NCBI RefSeq assembly: GCF_002014825.1 | Contig: NZ_MUYU01000025.1 | Location: 25,728-51,025 of the forward strand | Reading direction: 5' to 3' | DNA: 25,298 nt | Origin: Moraxella pluranimalium | GTDB taxonomy: Bacteria; Pseudomonadota; Gammaproteobacteria; Pseudomonadales; Moraxellaceae | In this document: positions 8,123 through 16,568 of the stretch, piece by piece | Position numbering within the stretch: the stretch's first letter is position 1 | How the letters are laid out: each line of letters begins with the position of its first letter | Notes under the pieces: generated by a model | Told to the model about the DNA's origin: nothing | The model's database searches: none | The model's input: only the letters and a program-made list of their open reading frames with translations | Program-made: the position numbers and the translations under genes

Positions 8123-8145
8123 ATAATCGTGGGCGATTATTTTTT
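8123..8145 (+). terminator. Probable rimI terminator, overlapping the infC stop codon
   Basis: A 7-bp inverted repeat ATAATCG/CGATTAT (8123-8129 with 8134-8140) has a 4-nt loop and a plus-strand T run (8140-8145). It is placed to stop transcripts from rimI, about 95 nt upstream. The right arm and T run lie inside the 3' end of infC (stop codon at 8137-8139). The stem is AT-rich, so it may be leaky. Confidence 0.5.
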
Positions 8146-8658
8146 CTTGGCAGGGCCAAGTAGCATACCCATTTGGCGGCCTTCGACCTTCGGCGCTTGC
8201 TCAACGCTTGCAATCTCGGCAGTATCGGCGATGATGCGTTCAAGCTGTGCTTTACCGATTTCTTGGTGAGCCATCTCACGGCCACGGAAACGGATGCTGA
8301 CTTTCACCTTGTCTTTATCTTCGATAAACTCAACGATTTTACGAAGTTTGACTTGATAGTCGGCTTCTTCGGTGCCTGGGCGTAGTTTGATTTCACGCAC
8401 TTGGGTTTGTTTTTGGTTCTTTTTGGCTTCTTTGGCTTTTTGTTTTTGTTCGTACAAATAGCGCTTATAATCCATCACTTTGCACACAGGTGGCTTGGCA
8501 TCAGGCACGATTTCTACCAAGTCCAGGCCATCATCAGCGGCGGTTTTTAGTGCGGTTTGGATATCTACCACGCCAAGCTGTTCGCCATCTTCTTTGACTA
8601 GGCGGACTTCTTTGGCACGGATTTCTTCGTTAATATTTAAACGGTTTGACGGTTTAAT
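8137..8658 (-). CDS. infC: Translation initiation factor IF-3 (AUU start)
   Basis: IF-3 binds the 30S subunit, prevents premature 50S joining and checks start-codon and initiator-tRNA fidelity. The 173-residue product covers both domains: an N-domain ([51 protein letters not shown]), a lysine-rich linker ([16 protein letters not shown]), and a C-domain (VREIKLRP through [15 protein letters not shown]). No ATG exists in the right place. The first GTG, at 8571, falls inside the N-domain and would truncate it. The in-frame ATT at 8656-8658 is preceded by GGAG with an 8-nt spacer and gives the expected N-terminus, matching the AUU start used by infC in E. coli and many other bacteria. The next possible in-frame codon upstream, ATT at 8671-8673, lacks a spaced Shine-Dalgarno. 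It lies downstream of thrS but has its own promoter. Confidence 0.95.
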   Translation of the reverse strand: MKPSNRLNINEEIRAKEVRLVKEDGEQLGVVDIQTALKTAADDGLDLVEIVPDAKPPVCKVMDYKRYLYEQKQKAKEAKKNQKQTQVREIKLRPGTEEADYQVKLRKIVEFIEDKDKVKVSIRFRGREMAHQEIGKAQLERIIADTAEIASVEQAPKVEGRQMGMLLGPAKKK

Positions 8659-8670
8659 GGGTCTTACTCC
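8656..8670 (-). promoter_or_regulatory. infC ribosome-binding site and AUU start codon
   Basis: On the minus strand GGAG (8667-8670), an 8-nt spacer and the codon ATT (8656-8658) form the infC initiation region. In E. coli the AUU start makes infC translation sensitive to IF-3 itself, which rejects non-canonical starts. The same autoregulation is inferred here. Confidence 0.85.
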
Positions 8671-8757
8671 AATCTAATTGCTCTTTTGTCAATCGCTGAT
8701 GCTCTCTTGGCAATCACTCATTGACCTGTCTGCCAATACTTTGGCATTAAAGTGTCT

Positions 8758-8787
8758 ATTATTAACCATTTGCTAAATTTTTGTCAA
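8758..8787 (-). promoter_or_regulatory. Predicted strong sigma-70 promoter of infC
   Basis: On the minus strand there is a perfect -35 TTGACA (8782-8787), an 18-nt spacer, and a -10 AATAAT (8758-8763, five of six). It sits immediately after the thrS terminator and gives a leader of roughly 95 nt. A 9-bp inverted repeat AACCATTTG/CAAATGGTT (8764-8772 with 8785-8793) fills the spacer and overlaps the -35, and could be an operator. Confidence 0.7.
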
Positions 8788-8805
8788 ATGGTTTTATGCA
8801 CTTTT

Positions 8806-8844
8806 AAAAAAATTTGCCCAATATTTGGGGTATTGGGCAAATTT
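8806..8844 (-). terminator. Strong Rho-independent terminator after thrS
   Basis: A perfect 14-bp inverted repeat (8810-8823 with 8831-8844, core TTTGCCCAATA) has a 7-nt loop. Read on the minus strand it ends in TTTTTTT (8812-8806). It begins 9 nt after the thrS stop codon and should separate thrS from infC transcription. Confidence 0.92.
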
Positions 8845-8853
8845 CATCAAGGC

Positions 8854-10797
8854 TTATTTTTCAGCTTTTTCAGCAGTCTTTGCGACATAATTGCCTTTTT
8901 GGGCGACTGCGTCATTCAGTAGGGCGATAAAGGCATCAACAGGCATAGAGCCTAGGTTTGCACCTTCACGAGTACGCACATTGACTGTGCCTTCTTCGAC
9001 TTCTTTATCGCCAAGCACCAGCATAAACGGAATGCGTTCTAGGGTGCGTTCACGAATCTTAAAGCCGATTTTTTCGTTACGCAAATCGCTCACCGCACGC
9101 AGACCAGCGGCTTTTAGCTTGGCGACGACAGCATCACAGGCATCGGCTTGCTTGTCGGTGATGTTCATCACCACTGCTTGAGTTGGTGCAAGCCAAGGTG
9201 GCATCAGACCTGCGTATTCTTCAATCAAGATACCGATAAAGCGTTCGAATGAACCTAGAATCGCACGGTGTAGCATCACAGGACGCTCTTTATCGCCATT
9301 TTCGTTGATAAAGTCGGCATCTAGACGCTCTGGTAGGTTGAAGTCTAGCTGTAGTGTGCCACATTGCCACATACGGCCTAGGCAGTCTTTTAGGCTAAAT
9401 TCAATCTTTGGACCATAGAATGCGCCTTCGCCTTCTTGTAGCTCCCAAGCCAGACCTGCGGTATCTAGGGCATCCGCTAGAGCTTTTTCGGCATCATCCC
9501 ACAGATGGTCAGCACCGACACGCTTTTCTGGGCGGGTTGATAGCTTCATCACAATGTCGCTAAAGCCAAAGTCTTTATAAACATCCAAAGTCAGCTTAAT
9601 AAAGGCTTGGGCTTCGTCACGGATTTGGGCGTGTGTACAGAAAATATGCGCATCATCTTGGGTAAAGCCACGCACACGCATGATACCATGTAGTGCGCCT
9701 GATGGCTCGTTGCGATGGCATGAGCCAAATTCTGCTAGGCGTAGTGGCAAATCACGGTATGATTTTAGCCCTTGATTAAACACCTGCACATGGCAAGGGC
9801 AGTTCATCGGCTTGATGGCATAATCACGGTTTTCAGAACTGGTGGTAAACATATTTTCGGCATAGTTTTCCCAGTGACCTGATTTTTCCCATAGGCTTCT
9901 ATCGACGATTTGCGGGGTTTTGATTTCAAGATAGCCATTGTCTTGTTGCACTTTACGCATATATTGCTCAAGTACTTGATAAATCGTCCAGCCATTTGGA
10001 TGCCAAAACACCATACCCGGTGCTTGCTCTTGTAGATGGAATAGACCGAGCGCCTTACCAATCTTACGATGGTCACGCTTTTCGGCTTCTTCGATACGCT
10101 GAATGTAGGCTTTAAGCTCTTTTTTGTCCGCCCAAGCTGTGCCATAGATACGCTGAAGTTGCTCATTTTTGGCATCGCCACGCCAGTACGCACCGCTCAT
10201 TTTGGTCAGCTGGAACGCCTTTAGAAAACGAGTATTTGGCACGTGTGGGCCACGACACATATCGATGTATTCTTGGTGATAATACAAGCCCATCGCTGTT
10301 TCATCAGGCATATCATCGATTAGGCGTAGCTTATAGTCTTCGCCACGAGATTTAAAGATTTCGATGACTTCATCTCTTGGCGTCATTTTTTTGATGACAT
10401 CATAGTCTTGGTCGATGAGCTTTTTCATACGCTCTTCGATGGCTTTCATGTCTTCGGGGGTGAATGGGCGTGGGCTGTAGATGTCATAATAAAAGCCGTC
10501 TTCGATGACAGGGCCGATGACCATTTTGACATCAGGGTATAGCTGTTTGACCGCATGGCCGAGCAAGTGGGCGCATGAGTGTCGGATGATTTCGACACCT
10601 TCTTGGTCTTTGGCGGTGATGATAGACACGCTGGCATCAGTGGTAATCGGGTCGCAAGCATCCACCAATTTGCCATCGACACGACCTGCGATGGTGGCTT
10701 TGGCAAGTCCGGGACCGATGTCTTGGGCGATTTGCATGACGGTGGTTTGTCCGTCGAATTGACGAACACTGCCATCTGGTAAAGTGATTGCAACCAT
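8854..10797 (-). CDS. thrS: Threonyl-tRNA synthetase
   Basis: ThrRS charges tRNA-Thr with threonine and edits misacylated Ser-tRNA-Thr. In the 647-residue chain the N-terminal TGS domain is at 1-62. The editing domain has His73 and His77 (HSCAH) and Cys181 and His185 (CRGPH). The class II catalytic core carries the zinc ligands Cys333 (MNCPCH) and His384 (DDAHIF). Class II motif 2 runs about 357-380 ([22 protein letters not shown]). The C-terminal anticodon-binding domain starts near 540. Length and motifs are those of a full bacterial enzyme. The start is supported by AGGAG 5 nt upstream of ATG. In enteric bacteria thrS is followed by infC, rpmI and rplT in one cluster; here infC keeps the order but a terminator intervenes. 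I found no obvious E. coli-type operator mimicking tRNA-Thr in the 149-nt upstream region, but cannot fold it exactly. Confidence 0.97.
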   Translation of the reverse strand: MVAITLPDGSVRQFDGQTTVMQIAQDIGPGLAKATIAGRVDGKLVDACDPITTDASVSIITAKDQEGVEIIRHSCAHLLGHAVKQLYPDVKMVIGPVIEDGFYYDIYSPRPFTPEDMKAIEERMKKLIDQDYDVIKKMTPRDEVIEIFKSRGEDYKLRLIDDMPDETAMGLYYHQEYIDMCRGPHVPNTRFLKAFQLTKMSGAYWRGDAKNEQLQRIYGTAWADKKELKAYIQRIEEAEKRDHRKIGKALGLFHLQEQAPGMVFWHPNGWTIYQVLEQYMRKVQQDNGYLEIKTPQIVDRSLWEKSGHWENYAENMFTTSSENRDYAIKPMNCPCHVQVFNQGLKSYRDLPLRLAEFGSCHRNEPSGALHGIMRVRGFTQDDAHIFCTHAQIRDEAQAFIKLTLDVYKDFGFSDIVMKLSTRPEKRVGADHLWDDAEKALADALDTAGLAWELQEGEGAFYGPKIEFSLKDCLGRMWQCGTLQLDFNLPERLDADFINENGDKERPVMLHRAILGSFERFIGILIEEYAGLMPPWLAPTQAVVMNITDKQADACDAVVAKLKAAGLRAVSDLRNEKIGFKIRERTLERIPFMLVLGDKEVEEGTVNVRTREGANLGSMPVDAFIALLNDAVAQKGNYVAKTAEKAEK

Positions 10798-10946
10798 AAT
10801 AACTCCTAATGTTGGCGTTGGTAGTGATGTTTGCTACTTTCAAACATATAACCGCTACCGAGTGGGATTAAAAAACAAAATAATCCGACCATTTTAGCAA
10901 ATTTTGCTACAATAAGCAAAAATCACCCGCTGGAATTTGTTGTATT

Positions 10947-11243
10947 ATGATTAATGAATTTGCGTATTTGACGGTCAAAGCAAGGCAGGCAGAAGCGTTT
11001 GAGTTGGCTTTTGATAAAGCCAAGCACATCATCAGTGGTATGCCCGGATTTATCAGTCTAAATTTATACCGTCACCATGATGGCGTGGGGCGTTATTTAC
11101 TTCATGTGGTTTGGCAGGATATCGCATCACACCAAGATGGCTTTAGAAAATCTAGCCAATATCAGCAGTGGCGAGAGCTGTTGCATCATTTTTATGAGCC
11201 GTTTCCGACGGTTGAGTATTTTGAGACAGCGGTGACACTCTAA
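10947..11243 (+). CDS. Antibiotic biosynthesis monooxygenase (ABM) domain protein
   Basis: This 98-residue single-domain protein has the dimeric ferredoxin-like ABM fold signature. Strand one is INEFAYLTVKA, followed by a helix (EAFELAFDKAKHIISGMPGFISLNLYRH), the YLLHVVWQDIASHQDGFRKSSQYQQW segment (the W-x-s-x-x-a-h-x-x-h/f region of the family), and a final strand VEYFETAVTL. Members include quinol monooxygenases, haem-degrading IsdG/HmoB-like proteins and many uncharacterised enzymes. The usual haem-ligand pattern of IsdG is not obvious, so the substrate is unknown. It is divergent from thrS with about 150 nt between them, and is probably a single gene. The Shine-Dalgarno is weak (TGGA). 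The family call is firm; the activity is not. Confidence 0.82.
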   Translation: MINEFAYLTVKARQAEAFELAFDKAKHIISGMPGFISLNLYRHHDGVGRYLLHVVWQDIASHQDGFRKSSQYQQWRELLHHFYEPFPTVEYFETAVTL

Positions 11244-11298
11244 GCGTGCCAACCGCTTGGATTGATATTATGATAATAAACTTTGGCTTAATTATCCA

Positions 11299-12102
11299 TC
11301 ACGCCTTGATATAAATCAAATCCCAAACGCCATGACCATGCGTGATGCCACGCTGTTCAAATTTGGTCAAAGGGCGATACTCAGGGCGTGGTGCAAAATT
11401 CCCCACGCCATGCGGATTACTAAATTCAGGCATGGTATCAAGCACTTTTAGCATCCAAAAGGCATAATGCTCCCAGTCGGTCGCTGCGTGAAATTTACCC
11501 CCTGTAGTCAGCACCCGCACGACCTTTGCCATGCGGTCATGGGTGACAAAGCGGCGCTTATAATGACGCTTTTTTTGCCATGGGTCGGGGAAGTATAACT
11601 GCACGGTATCCAGATGATTGTCAGGCAGGTTATCAAGTAGGGCGATGGCATCACCGTTGATGACTTTTAGGTTTGTTAGGCCCATCTCATCTGCCAGGAG
11701 TGCTAGGCGGCCGATGCCCGGCTCATGCACTTCGATACCGACAAAGTTGGTGCTTGGGGAATTTTTTGCCATCTCAAGCAGGCTATCACCCATCCCAAAG
11801 CCAATCTCAAGGGTAATCGGCGCATCTGCCCCATTGGACATATCAGCGAATAACGCACGCAAATCGGTGATGTGGCTTACATCACCCAGCTTACCCAGCT
11901 CGCCTGTGCTATTGACATAAATATGCCCAAGACTGCCATCCACAAGCACCTGTTCGACCTGCTGGCTCATGTGGGTACGGCGTTTCATAAAGGTGTTGAT
12001 TTTGCGAAATTGCTCGGGCGTCTGCGCAAGCTTGGCAAGGCGTGTGCTGATTTCGTCAGTATCGATGATGGCGGTGTCGGCTTGGGTGGTTGAATTTGTC
12101 AT
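11299..12102 (-). CDS. trmB: tRNA (guanine-N7-)-methyltransferase TrmB
   Basis: TrmB methylates N7 of G46 in the tRNA variable loop using S-adenosylmethionine. The SAM-binding motif [14 protein letters not shown] is at 99-112, followed by [12 protein letters not shown] (120-131), which is diagnostic for TrmB. The catalytic/tRNA-binding stretch [17 protein letters not shown] is at 168-184. The C-terminal motifs [12 protein letters not shown] and [19 protein letters not shown] match the family. At 267 residues it is about 25-30 longer than E. coli TrmB. The extra length is at the N-terminus, a Thr/Asp-rich stretch before residue 30. There is no clear Shine-Dalgarno upstream of this ATG, so a later start cannot be excluded. 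It is divergent from the DUF2628 gene. Confidence 0.95.
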   Translation of the reverse strand: MTNSTTQADTAIIDTDEISTRLAKLAQTPEQFRKINTFMKRRTHMSQQVEQVLVDGSLGHIYVNSTGELGKLGDVSHITDLRALFADMSNGADAPITLEIGFGMGDSLLEMAKNSPSTNFVGIEVHEPGIGRLALLADEMGLTNLKVINGDAIALLDNLPDNHLDTVQLYFPDPWQKKRHYKRRFVTHDRMAKVVRVLTTGGKFHAATDWEHYAFWMLKVLDTMPEFSNPHGVGNFAPRPEYRPLTKFEQRGITHGHGVWDLIYIKA

Positions 12103-12276
12103 AAAAGGGCGTAAAATGTTAGCTTAAAAATAGCCGTCATTATAATGCGTTTTGTGATTTTGAACAAGCGGACAAACTTGCCTGCCATGCCGTCTGCTGT
12201 CAAGTTGTGCCGTTGTCTGTCGCTTTTTTGTTTTCGTCAAATTGTTTTTTCAAATTTTGCCAAGCTAAGCCAAGTT

Positions 12277-13218
12277 ATGTTTCGTTTACCATTTTTAGAA
12301 GATACCACGCCGCCGCCATTTTATCAGGCGAATATCAGCGATGCCAAGCGCCGTCAGCTTGACCAGTGGTTTATCGGTCATCGCTCGCAGGCGTATTATC
12401 TGAGACGCTTTGAAGAATTTGACAAGGCGGGTAAACTGCACGCACGCTGGCATTGGGCGGCGTTTTTTATGACTTTTGGGTGGCTGTTGTACCGTAAGCG
12501 TTATCTGGACTGCGTGGTGTATTGTGTCGCTGGTTGGTCGTTTATTAAGGTGAATATTGCCATCATCTTGGCGGTGAGTGAGTTTGTGCTAATTAGCCAT
12601 TTGCCCGAAGCATGGCAGGTGATGACCCGTGTGGGGATTGGTCTTGTGGTATGGCTGTTTTGGGCGGGGATGGTTGCTAGGTGGTCGGATGCGTATTATT
12701 ATCGCATGGCTCGGCGTGAGATTGCCGATGTGTTTGAGCTGTATCCGGATGATGACGAAGCTCAAAAAGCGCATCTGCGCCACGAAGGCGGGGTGAGTCT
12801 TGTGGGGCTGTCGGTGGCGTTTGCGATTTTTGGGATATTGCTGTCGATTATCGTGACGCAGTTTGTGCCGATTTATGCCAAGTCAAAAGAACAAGAACTG
12901 CTGTACGACACCTATCGCAGTGCCAATGCCGTTGCTCGGCGAGTGGATGTCTTGATGGCAAGTACAGGGGCGTGCCCGACGCATCTGCCTGTGATGACCC
13001 AATACCCAAAAATCCGCATCCACATCACCGATGCACCTGCAGGCATAAAGACAGACTGTGCGGTGGTGGCGACCATCACAGGGGCGCATTATCCGATTCG
13101 CTATCTCAATGAACGCACGATGACCATCTATCGCACCCATGCCGATGATGGGCAGACGCTGTGGCGGTGTCAGACATCACTGTCCAAGAAACACTCGCCA
13201 AAGCACTGTTTGGATTGA
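12277..13218 (+). CDS. DUF2628 membrane protein with pilin-like C-terminal domain
   Basis: From the ATG at 12277 the product has 313 residues. Residues about 54-135 carry the DUF2628 signature (RWHWAAFFMTFGWLLYRKRY) with two membrane segments. A cytoplasmic charged region follows (136-172), then a third membrane helix (174-196) that runs into a long helix (VPIYAKSKEQELLYDTYRSA). The rest looks like a type IV pilin globular domain: STGACPTH after the helix, a beta-rich middle, and an ending with W296-R-C298 and C311 three residues from the C-terminus, as in pilin disulfide loops. It has four domain cysteines (233, 261, 298, 311). The frame stays open to an ATG at 12145, but those 44 residues look non-conserved. 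TraX follows after 19 nt, probably co-transcribed. The DUF2628 call is firm; the pilin-like call is my reading of the pattern. Confidence 0.75.
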   Translation: MFRLPFLEDTTPPPFYQANISDAKRRQLDQWFIGHRSQAYYLRRFEEFDKAGKLHARWHWAAFFMTFGWLLYRKRYLDCVVYCVAGWSFIKVNIAIILAVSEFVLISHLPEAWQVMTRVGIGLVVWLFWAGMVARWSDAYYYRMARREIADVFELYPDDDEAQKAHLRHEGGVSLVGLSVAFAIFGILLSIIVTQFVPIYAKSKEQELLYDTYRSANAVARRVDVLMASTGACPTHLPVMTQYPKIRIHITDAPAGIKTDCAVVATITGAHYPIRYLNERTMTIYRTHADDGQTLWRCQTSLSKKHSPKHCLD

Positions 13219-13237
13219 TGGCTAGGATTTAGATTAA

Positions 13238-14002
13238 ATGACGATGGCTATCAAGCGATTAAGCTTATTTGACCTAAAGCTCATCATGCTGGTGGCGATG
13301 GTCATCGACCATGTGGCGTGGGCGTTTGTGGCGACTGATAGCATCGCAGGCGAGCTGATGCATACCATTGGGCGGATGGTTGCGCCGATGATGGCATATT
13401 TCTTGGCGATGGGGTTTGTCAGTAGTCGCAATGTGATGCACTATCTTGGGCGGCTGTTTGGCTTTGCGGTAATTTCGCAGCCTGTGTTTATGTGGTTTCA
13501 GTACCAAATCGGCATGGCAGATAGCATCGGTGATGTCATCTGGGGCAATGTGCTGTTCTCGCTTGGCATGGCTTTGTTGGCATTAATGCTGTGGCAGTCG
13601 CGACTTGAAATATGGTTGAAATTAGTCACCATGCTACCGCTGATATTGTTGGCGACTTATAGCGAGTATGGGCTGGCGATGATGCTGTGGGCGGTGATTT
13701 TTTGGTATTGGATGGATAATCCTAGGTATCAGCTGATGATGTATCTGCTGAGCCTGCCTGTGGCCTATGTGCTGATTTATGGGATAAATGCCACAGTGGG
13801 GCTTGGCTTTATGCACATTGGCATGGCACTGACTGCAGTGCTAATTGCACTGCACAACGGACAAAAAGGGCGAGCGATACCGTCGTGGCTTGGCGGTCGC
13901 TATGTGTTTTATGGATTTTATCCTGTGCATTTGGCAGTGCTTGCGGGGATGGTGTGGGTGTTTGGTCTTGACAGGTGGTGCATTTATCCATCATCATCTT
14001 AA
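13238..14002 (+). CDS. TraX family membrane protein
   Basis: TraX-type proteins are polytopic membrane proteins related to acyltransferases. F-plasmid TraX acetylates the N-terminus of pilin, while chromosomal homologues are mostly uncharacterised. The 254-residue chain begins LSLFDLKLIMLVAMVIDHV, with the family's Asp24-His25, followed by MHTIGRMVAPMMAYFLAMGF (41-60) and YLGRLFGFAVISQPVFM, all typical of TraX. About seven or eight membrane helices are visible, and it ends with YVFYGFYPVHLAVLAGM near 225-241. The start ATG at 13238 has a distant AGGA; M3 (13244) is an alternative. It lies 19 nt after the DUF2628/pilin-like gene. Since F TraX modifies pilin, this pairing suggests, without proof, that the neighbour could be a substrate. 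Confidence 0.88.
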   Translation: MTMAIKRLSLFDLKLIMLVAMVIDHVAWAFVATDSIAGELMHTIGRMVAPMMAYFLAMGFVSSRNVMHYLGRLFGFAVISQPVFMWFQYQIGMADSIGDVIWGNVLFSLGMALLALMLWQSRLEIWLKLVTMLPLILLATYSEYGLAMMLWAVIFWYWMDNPRYQLMMYLLSLPVAYVLIYGINATVGLGFMHIGMALTAVLIALHNGQKGRAIPSWLGGRYVFYGFYPVHLAVLAGMVWVFGLDRWCIYPSSS

Positions 14003-14013
14003 TACAATCATTC

Positions 14014-14244
14014 TTATGCTTGGTTATTCATCAAATTCATGGCGATAGCTTTGTTCACCAAGCGTTCACGGATTTGGCGACGGGCTTGTGTGCTATCAAT
14101 GGTGAGACCGATGCCCGTATTGGCTTTTGCTATGCGTGCTTTGATGATTTGCCAAGCTTGTTCATCAGTCGTCTGCTCATGGTGCTTGGCAGAGCATGAG
14201 TTATCATAATTGTCTAACAATTTACCACCCCACAGGATCAACAT
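14014..14244 (-). CDS. Possible small protein overlapping the priA 3' end
   Basis: An open frame of 76 residues starts at ATG 14242-14244, inside the last codons of priA, and ends 11 nt from the converging TraX gene. The region after residue 25 (DEQAWQIIKARIAKANTGIG, TQARRQIRERLVNKAIAMNLM) looks like a real amphipathic, Gln/Arg-rich helical protein. Its codons resemble those of neighbouring genes. The first part (MLILWGGKLLDNYDNS) is less convincing and overlaps priA by 23 nt; a non-ATG start after the priA stop is possible. I do not recognise it. The alternative is a 220-nt non-coding gap, which would be large for this compact region. Confidence 0.42.
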   Translation of the reverse strand: MLILWGGKLLDNYDNSCSAKHHEQTTDEQAWQIIKARIAKANTGIGLTIDSTQARRQIRERLVNKAIAMNLMNNQA

Positions 14245-16534
14245 CAATACTCATCCGCACCGCCTTCGTGCTTGGTAGTGCTTGCACCTGCCCCCACCAA
14301 GTATCCAAAAACTGATGCAAGCTCGGTCTATGCTTAGATAAAATCAGCATCTGCACCTGATAGCGGTTGTTTTTCTTTGCCATTGGCGCATCGGCGACAT
14401 TGATGGCAAAGGGATGATCGGCAGGGATGAGCTGCCTTGCCTGTATGATGGCATCTTTGGCACGGGCATACTGACCGCTCTCAGCACGGATCAGCACCGC
14501 ATGGCTATAGGGCGGTAGTCCTAGTGCTTGACGCTCGGTGAGCAGCTGATGGGCAAAGGCATGATAGCCATCACGCATGAGTGACATCAGTAGCGGACTG
14601 TTCGGCTGTAGTGTCTGAATGAGTACAAGCCCCTGTTTCTGCGCTCGTCCTGCTCGTCCTGCCACTTGGATGATACGCTGCGCGGTATGCTCAGGCGAGC
14701 GAAAATCAGGGGACAAAAAGCCTAAATCCGCATTAGCAATCACCACCAGCGTAACATTGGGAAAGTGATGCCCCTTAGCAATCATCTGCGTACCGACGAG
14801 TATCGCAGGCTCACCTGTGTGGATTTGTCTTGTAATGGTATCCCATGCGTCTTTTTTTCGCATGGTGTCACGGTCGATTTGGATAATCGGATAAGTCTGC
14901 TGACTCACCTGCGGATTGGCAAACAAAGCGTGCAGATGCTCGACCAGTCGTGTCGTCCCCGTGCCGACACTGTCGAGATTGGCACTATGGCAGTCAGGGC
15001 AATGGCTTGGCATCGGTGTGATATAGCCACAGTGATGACAGCGTAGAGTGCTGTACATCGGCTGTAAGTTATTTTTGTGCACGGTCAAGTGCGCATCGCA
15101 GTTGGGGCAGTCTGCCTGATGACCACAGGCGGAGCAGATGAGTATCGGTGCATAGCCACGACGATTGAGAAACACGAGCACCTGCTCACCCCTCTCAAGC
15201 CGTGCTCGTATCTCACGCACCGTCACAGGGGAGAGCGTGCTGTCACTGCTTTTGCCATCGGTGTGCATGGTGTGCTGTGTGCCCAGTCGCATATCGACAA
15301 GCTGATATCTCACCGCTTTGGCATCCCCTGCACGGCGAGTGAGCATCAGACGGTGCAATTTACCATCTTGGACAAGCTTCATCTGCTCAAGGCTTGGTGT
15401 TGCCGTCCCAAGCACCACCACAATCTTGGCAAACATCGCTCGCACCATCGCCACATCACAGGCATGATAGCGTAGATGGTCTTGTTGCTTATACGATGTG
15501 TCATGCGCTTCATCGATGATGATCAGACCCAGATGATCAAAGGGATACAGCACGCTTGAGCGTGTGCCGATGATGATTTGGGCGACACCTGTTTGGCAGT
15601 CATGCCAGCCTGATAGTCGTTCGCTGTCGGTGAGATTGGAGTGTAGTACGCAGATATTGGCATCAAAGCGATCGCCAAAGCGTGCACGAGTCTGCGGTGT
15701 CAGCCCAATCTCAGGCACGAGTATCAGCACCTGCTTACCCTGTGCAAGCGTATGCGCCATCGCCTGTAGATAGACTTCGGTCTTGCCAGAGCCCGTCACA
15801 CCATCGAGTAAGAATGCCTGATAGCATCCGCCATCACAGGCATCGGTGATGGCATTGAGTGCCTGTGCCTGCTCAATATTGAGCGTGAGCGCAGGGTGCT
15901 TGAGCGTGGCAGGGCGTGGCACAGATGGCTGTATCAGGGTGTCAAACGGCTCAATCAGCCCCTTATCCTGTAGTGTCGTCAGCACCTGCCGAGTCGCCCC
16001 AAGACTCATCAGCGTCGTCTGGCTGATACCATCGGGATGTGCGATGAGCGTTTGTAATATCGCTCGCTGTTTCTTGGCGGTCTTTGGCAGGCGAGCGATG
16101 AGATCATCAGCCATACCATCAGCCATAGCATCAGATACGCCATCAGGCAGGATGGCTCGATAATGGCGTATCGGCTGGGTGATAGGCTTACCTTGATTGA
16201 TGAGTGTCGGTAGCATTACCGAATACACATCACCGAGCGGATGATGATAGTAGTGCGATAGCCACTTGGCAAGTCTGATGAGCTCATCATCAATGATTGG
16301 TGTGTCATCGATCATCTGCTCAATGGGCTTTAGCTTATCCATCGGCACTTGGCTATCAGCGCGATCAATCAGCCCGACCACGATACCGATGAGTAGGCGA
16401 CGACCAAAAGGCACAACCACACGCATCCCCACCTGTGGCAGGGACAGATGTTTAGGGCATAGATAATCAAAAAAATCCCCCACAGGCACCGCCAATGCGA
16501 CTTGGGCTAAGCGATCATGGTGCGAGTGGGGCAT
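14222..16534 (-). CDS. priA: Primosomal protein N' (replication restart helicase PriA)
   Basis: PriA is a 3'-5' superfamily 2 DNA helicase that recognises stalled forks and reloads DnaB. In the 770-residue chain the N-terminal 3'-end-binding domain covers about 1-105. Walker A GVTGSGKT is at 245-252, the DEAH box (IIIDEAHD) at 341-344, and motif III GTATPS near 376. The zinc-binding region carries eight cysteines (467, 470, 476, 479, 499, 502, 512, 515) in the expected four CxxC pairs. The helicase C motifs IAKGHHFPNVTLV and QVAGRAGRA follow. All hallmark residues are present. It starts 34 nt after the peroxidase gene on the same strand, so the two may share a transcript. A CGGAA sequence lies about 8 nt before the ATG. 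Confidence 0.97.
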   Translation of the reverse strand: MPHSHHDRLAQVALAVPVGDFFDYLCPKHLSLPQVGMRVVVPFGRRLLIGIVVGLIDRADSQVPMDKLKPIEQMIDDTPIIDDELIRLAKWLSHYYHHPLGDVYSVMLPTLINQGKPITQPIRHYRAILPDGVSDAMADGMADDLIARLPKTAKKQRAILQTLIAHPDGISQTTLMSLGATRQVLTTLQDKGLIEPFDTLIQPSVPRPATLKHPALTLNIEQAQALNAITDACDGGCYQAFLLDGVTGSGKTEVYLQAMAHTLAQGKQVLILVPEIGLTPQTRARFGDRFDANICVLHSNLTDSERLSGWHDCQTGVAQIIIGTRSSVLYPFDHLGLIIIDEAHDTSYKQQDHLRYHACDVAMVRAMFAKIVVVLGTATPSLEQMKLVQDGKLHRLMLTRRAGDAKAVRYQLVDMRLGTQHTMHTDGKSSDSTLSPVTVREIRARLERGEQVLVFLNRRGYAPILICSACGHQADCPNCDAHLTVHKNNLQPMYSTLRCHHCGYITPMPSHCPDCHSANLDSVGTGTTRLVEHLHALFANPQVSQQTYPIIQIDRDTMRKKDAWDTITRQIHTGEPAILVGTQMIAKGHHFPNVTLVVIANADLGFLSPDFRSPEHTAQRIIQVAGRAGRAQKQGLVLIQTLQPNSPLLMSLMRDGYHAFAHQLLTERQALGLPPYSHAVLIRAESGQYARAKDAIIQARQLIPADHPFAINVADAPMAKKNNRYQVQMLILSKHRPSLHQFLDTWWGQVQALPSTKAVRMSIDVDPVGW

Positions 16535-16568
16535 ACGATATTCCGTGCTTTTGATGGCTAATGGTCAA

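Noticed and set aside
10798..10946. Possible threonyl-tRNA synthetase leader operator or T-box upstream of thrS
   Set aside because: I see no T-box consensus and no clear tRNA-like double hairpin. The region is short and AT-rich, so I do not claim a regulatory RNA.
12145..12276. 44-residue N-terminal extension of the DUF2628 protein, starting at ATG 12145
   Set aside because: The extra residues (RFVILNKRTNLPAMPSAVKL and onward) are Cys/Phe-rich without family likeness, and the overlapping region is the likely promoter zone shared with trmB. The ATG at 12277 gives a normal DUF2628 start.
15077..15475. Open frame of 132 codons on the plus strand inside priA
   Set aside because: It lies wholly opposite conserved PriA helicase and zinc-motif sequence, has no ribosome-binding site and no protein-like pattern. 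It is a shadow of priA.
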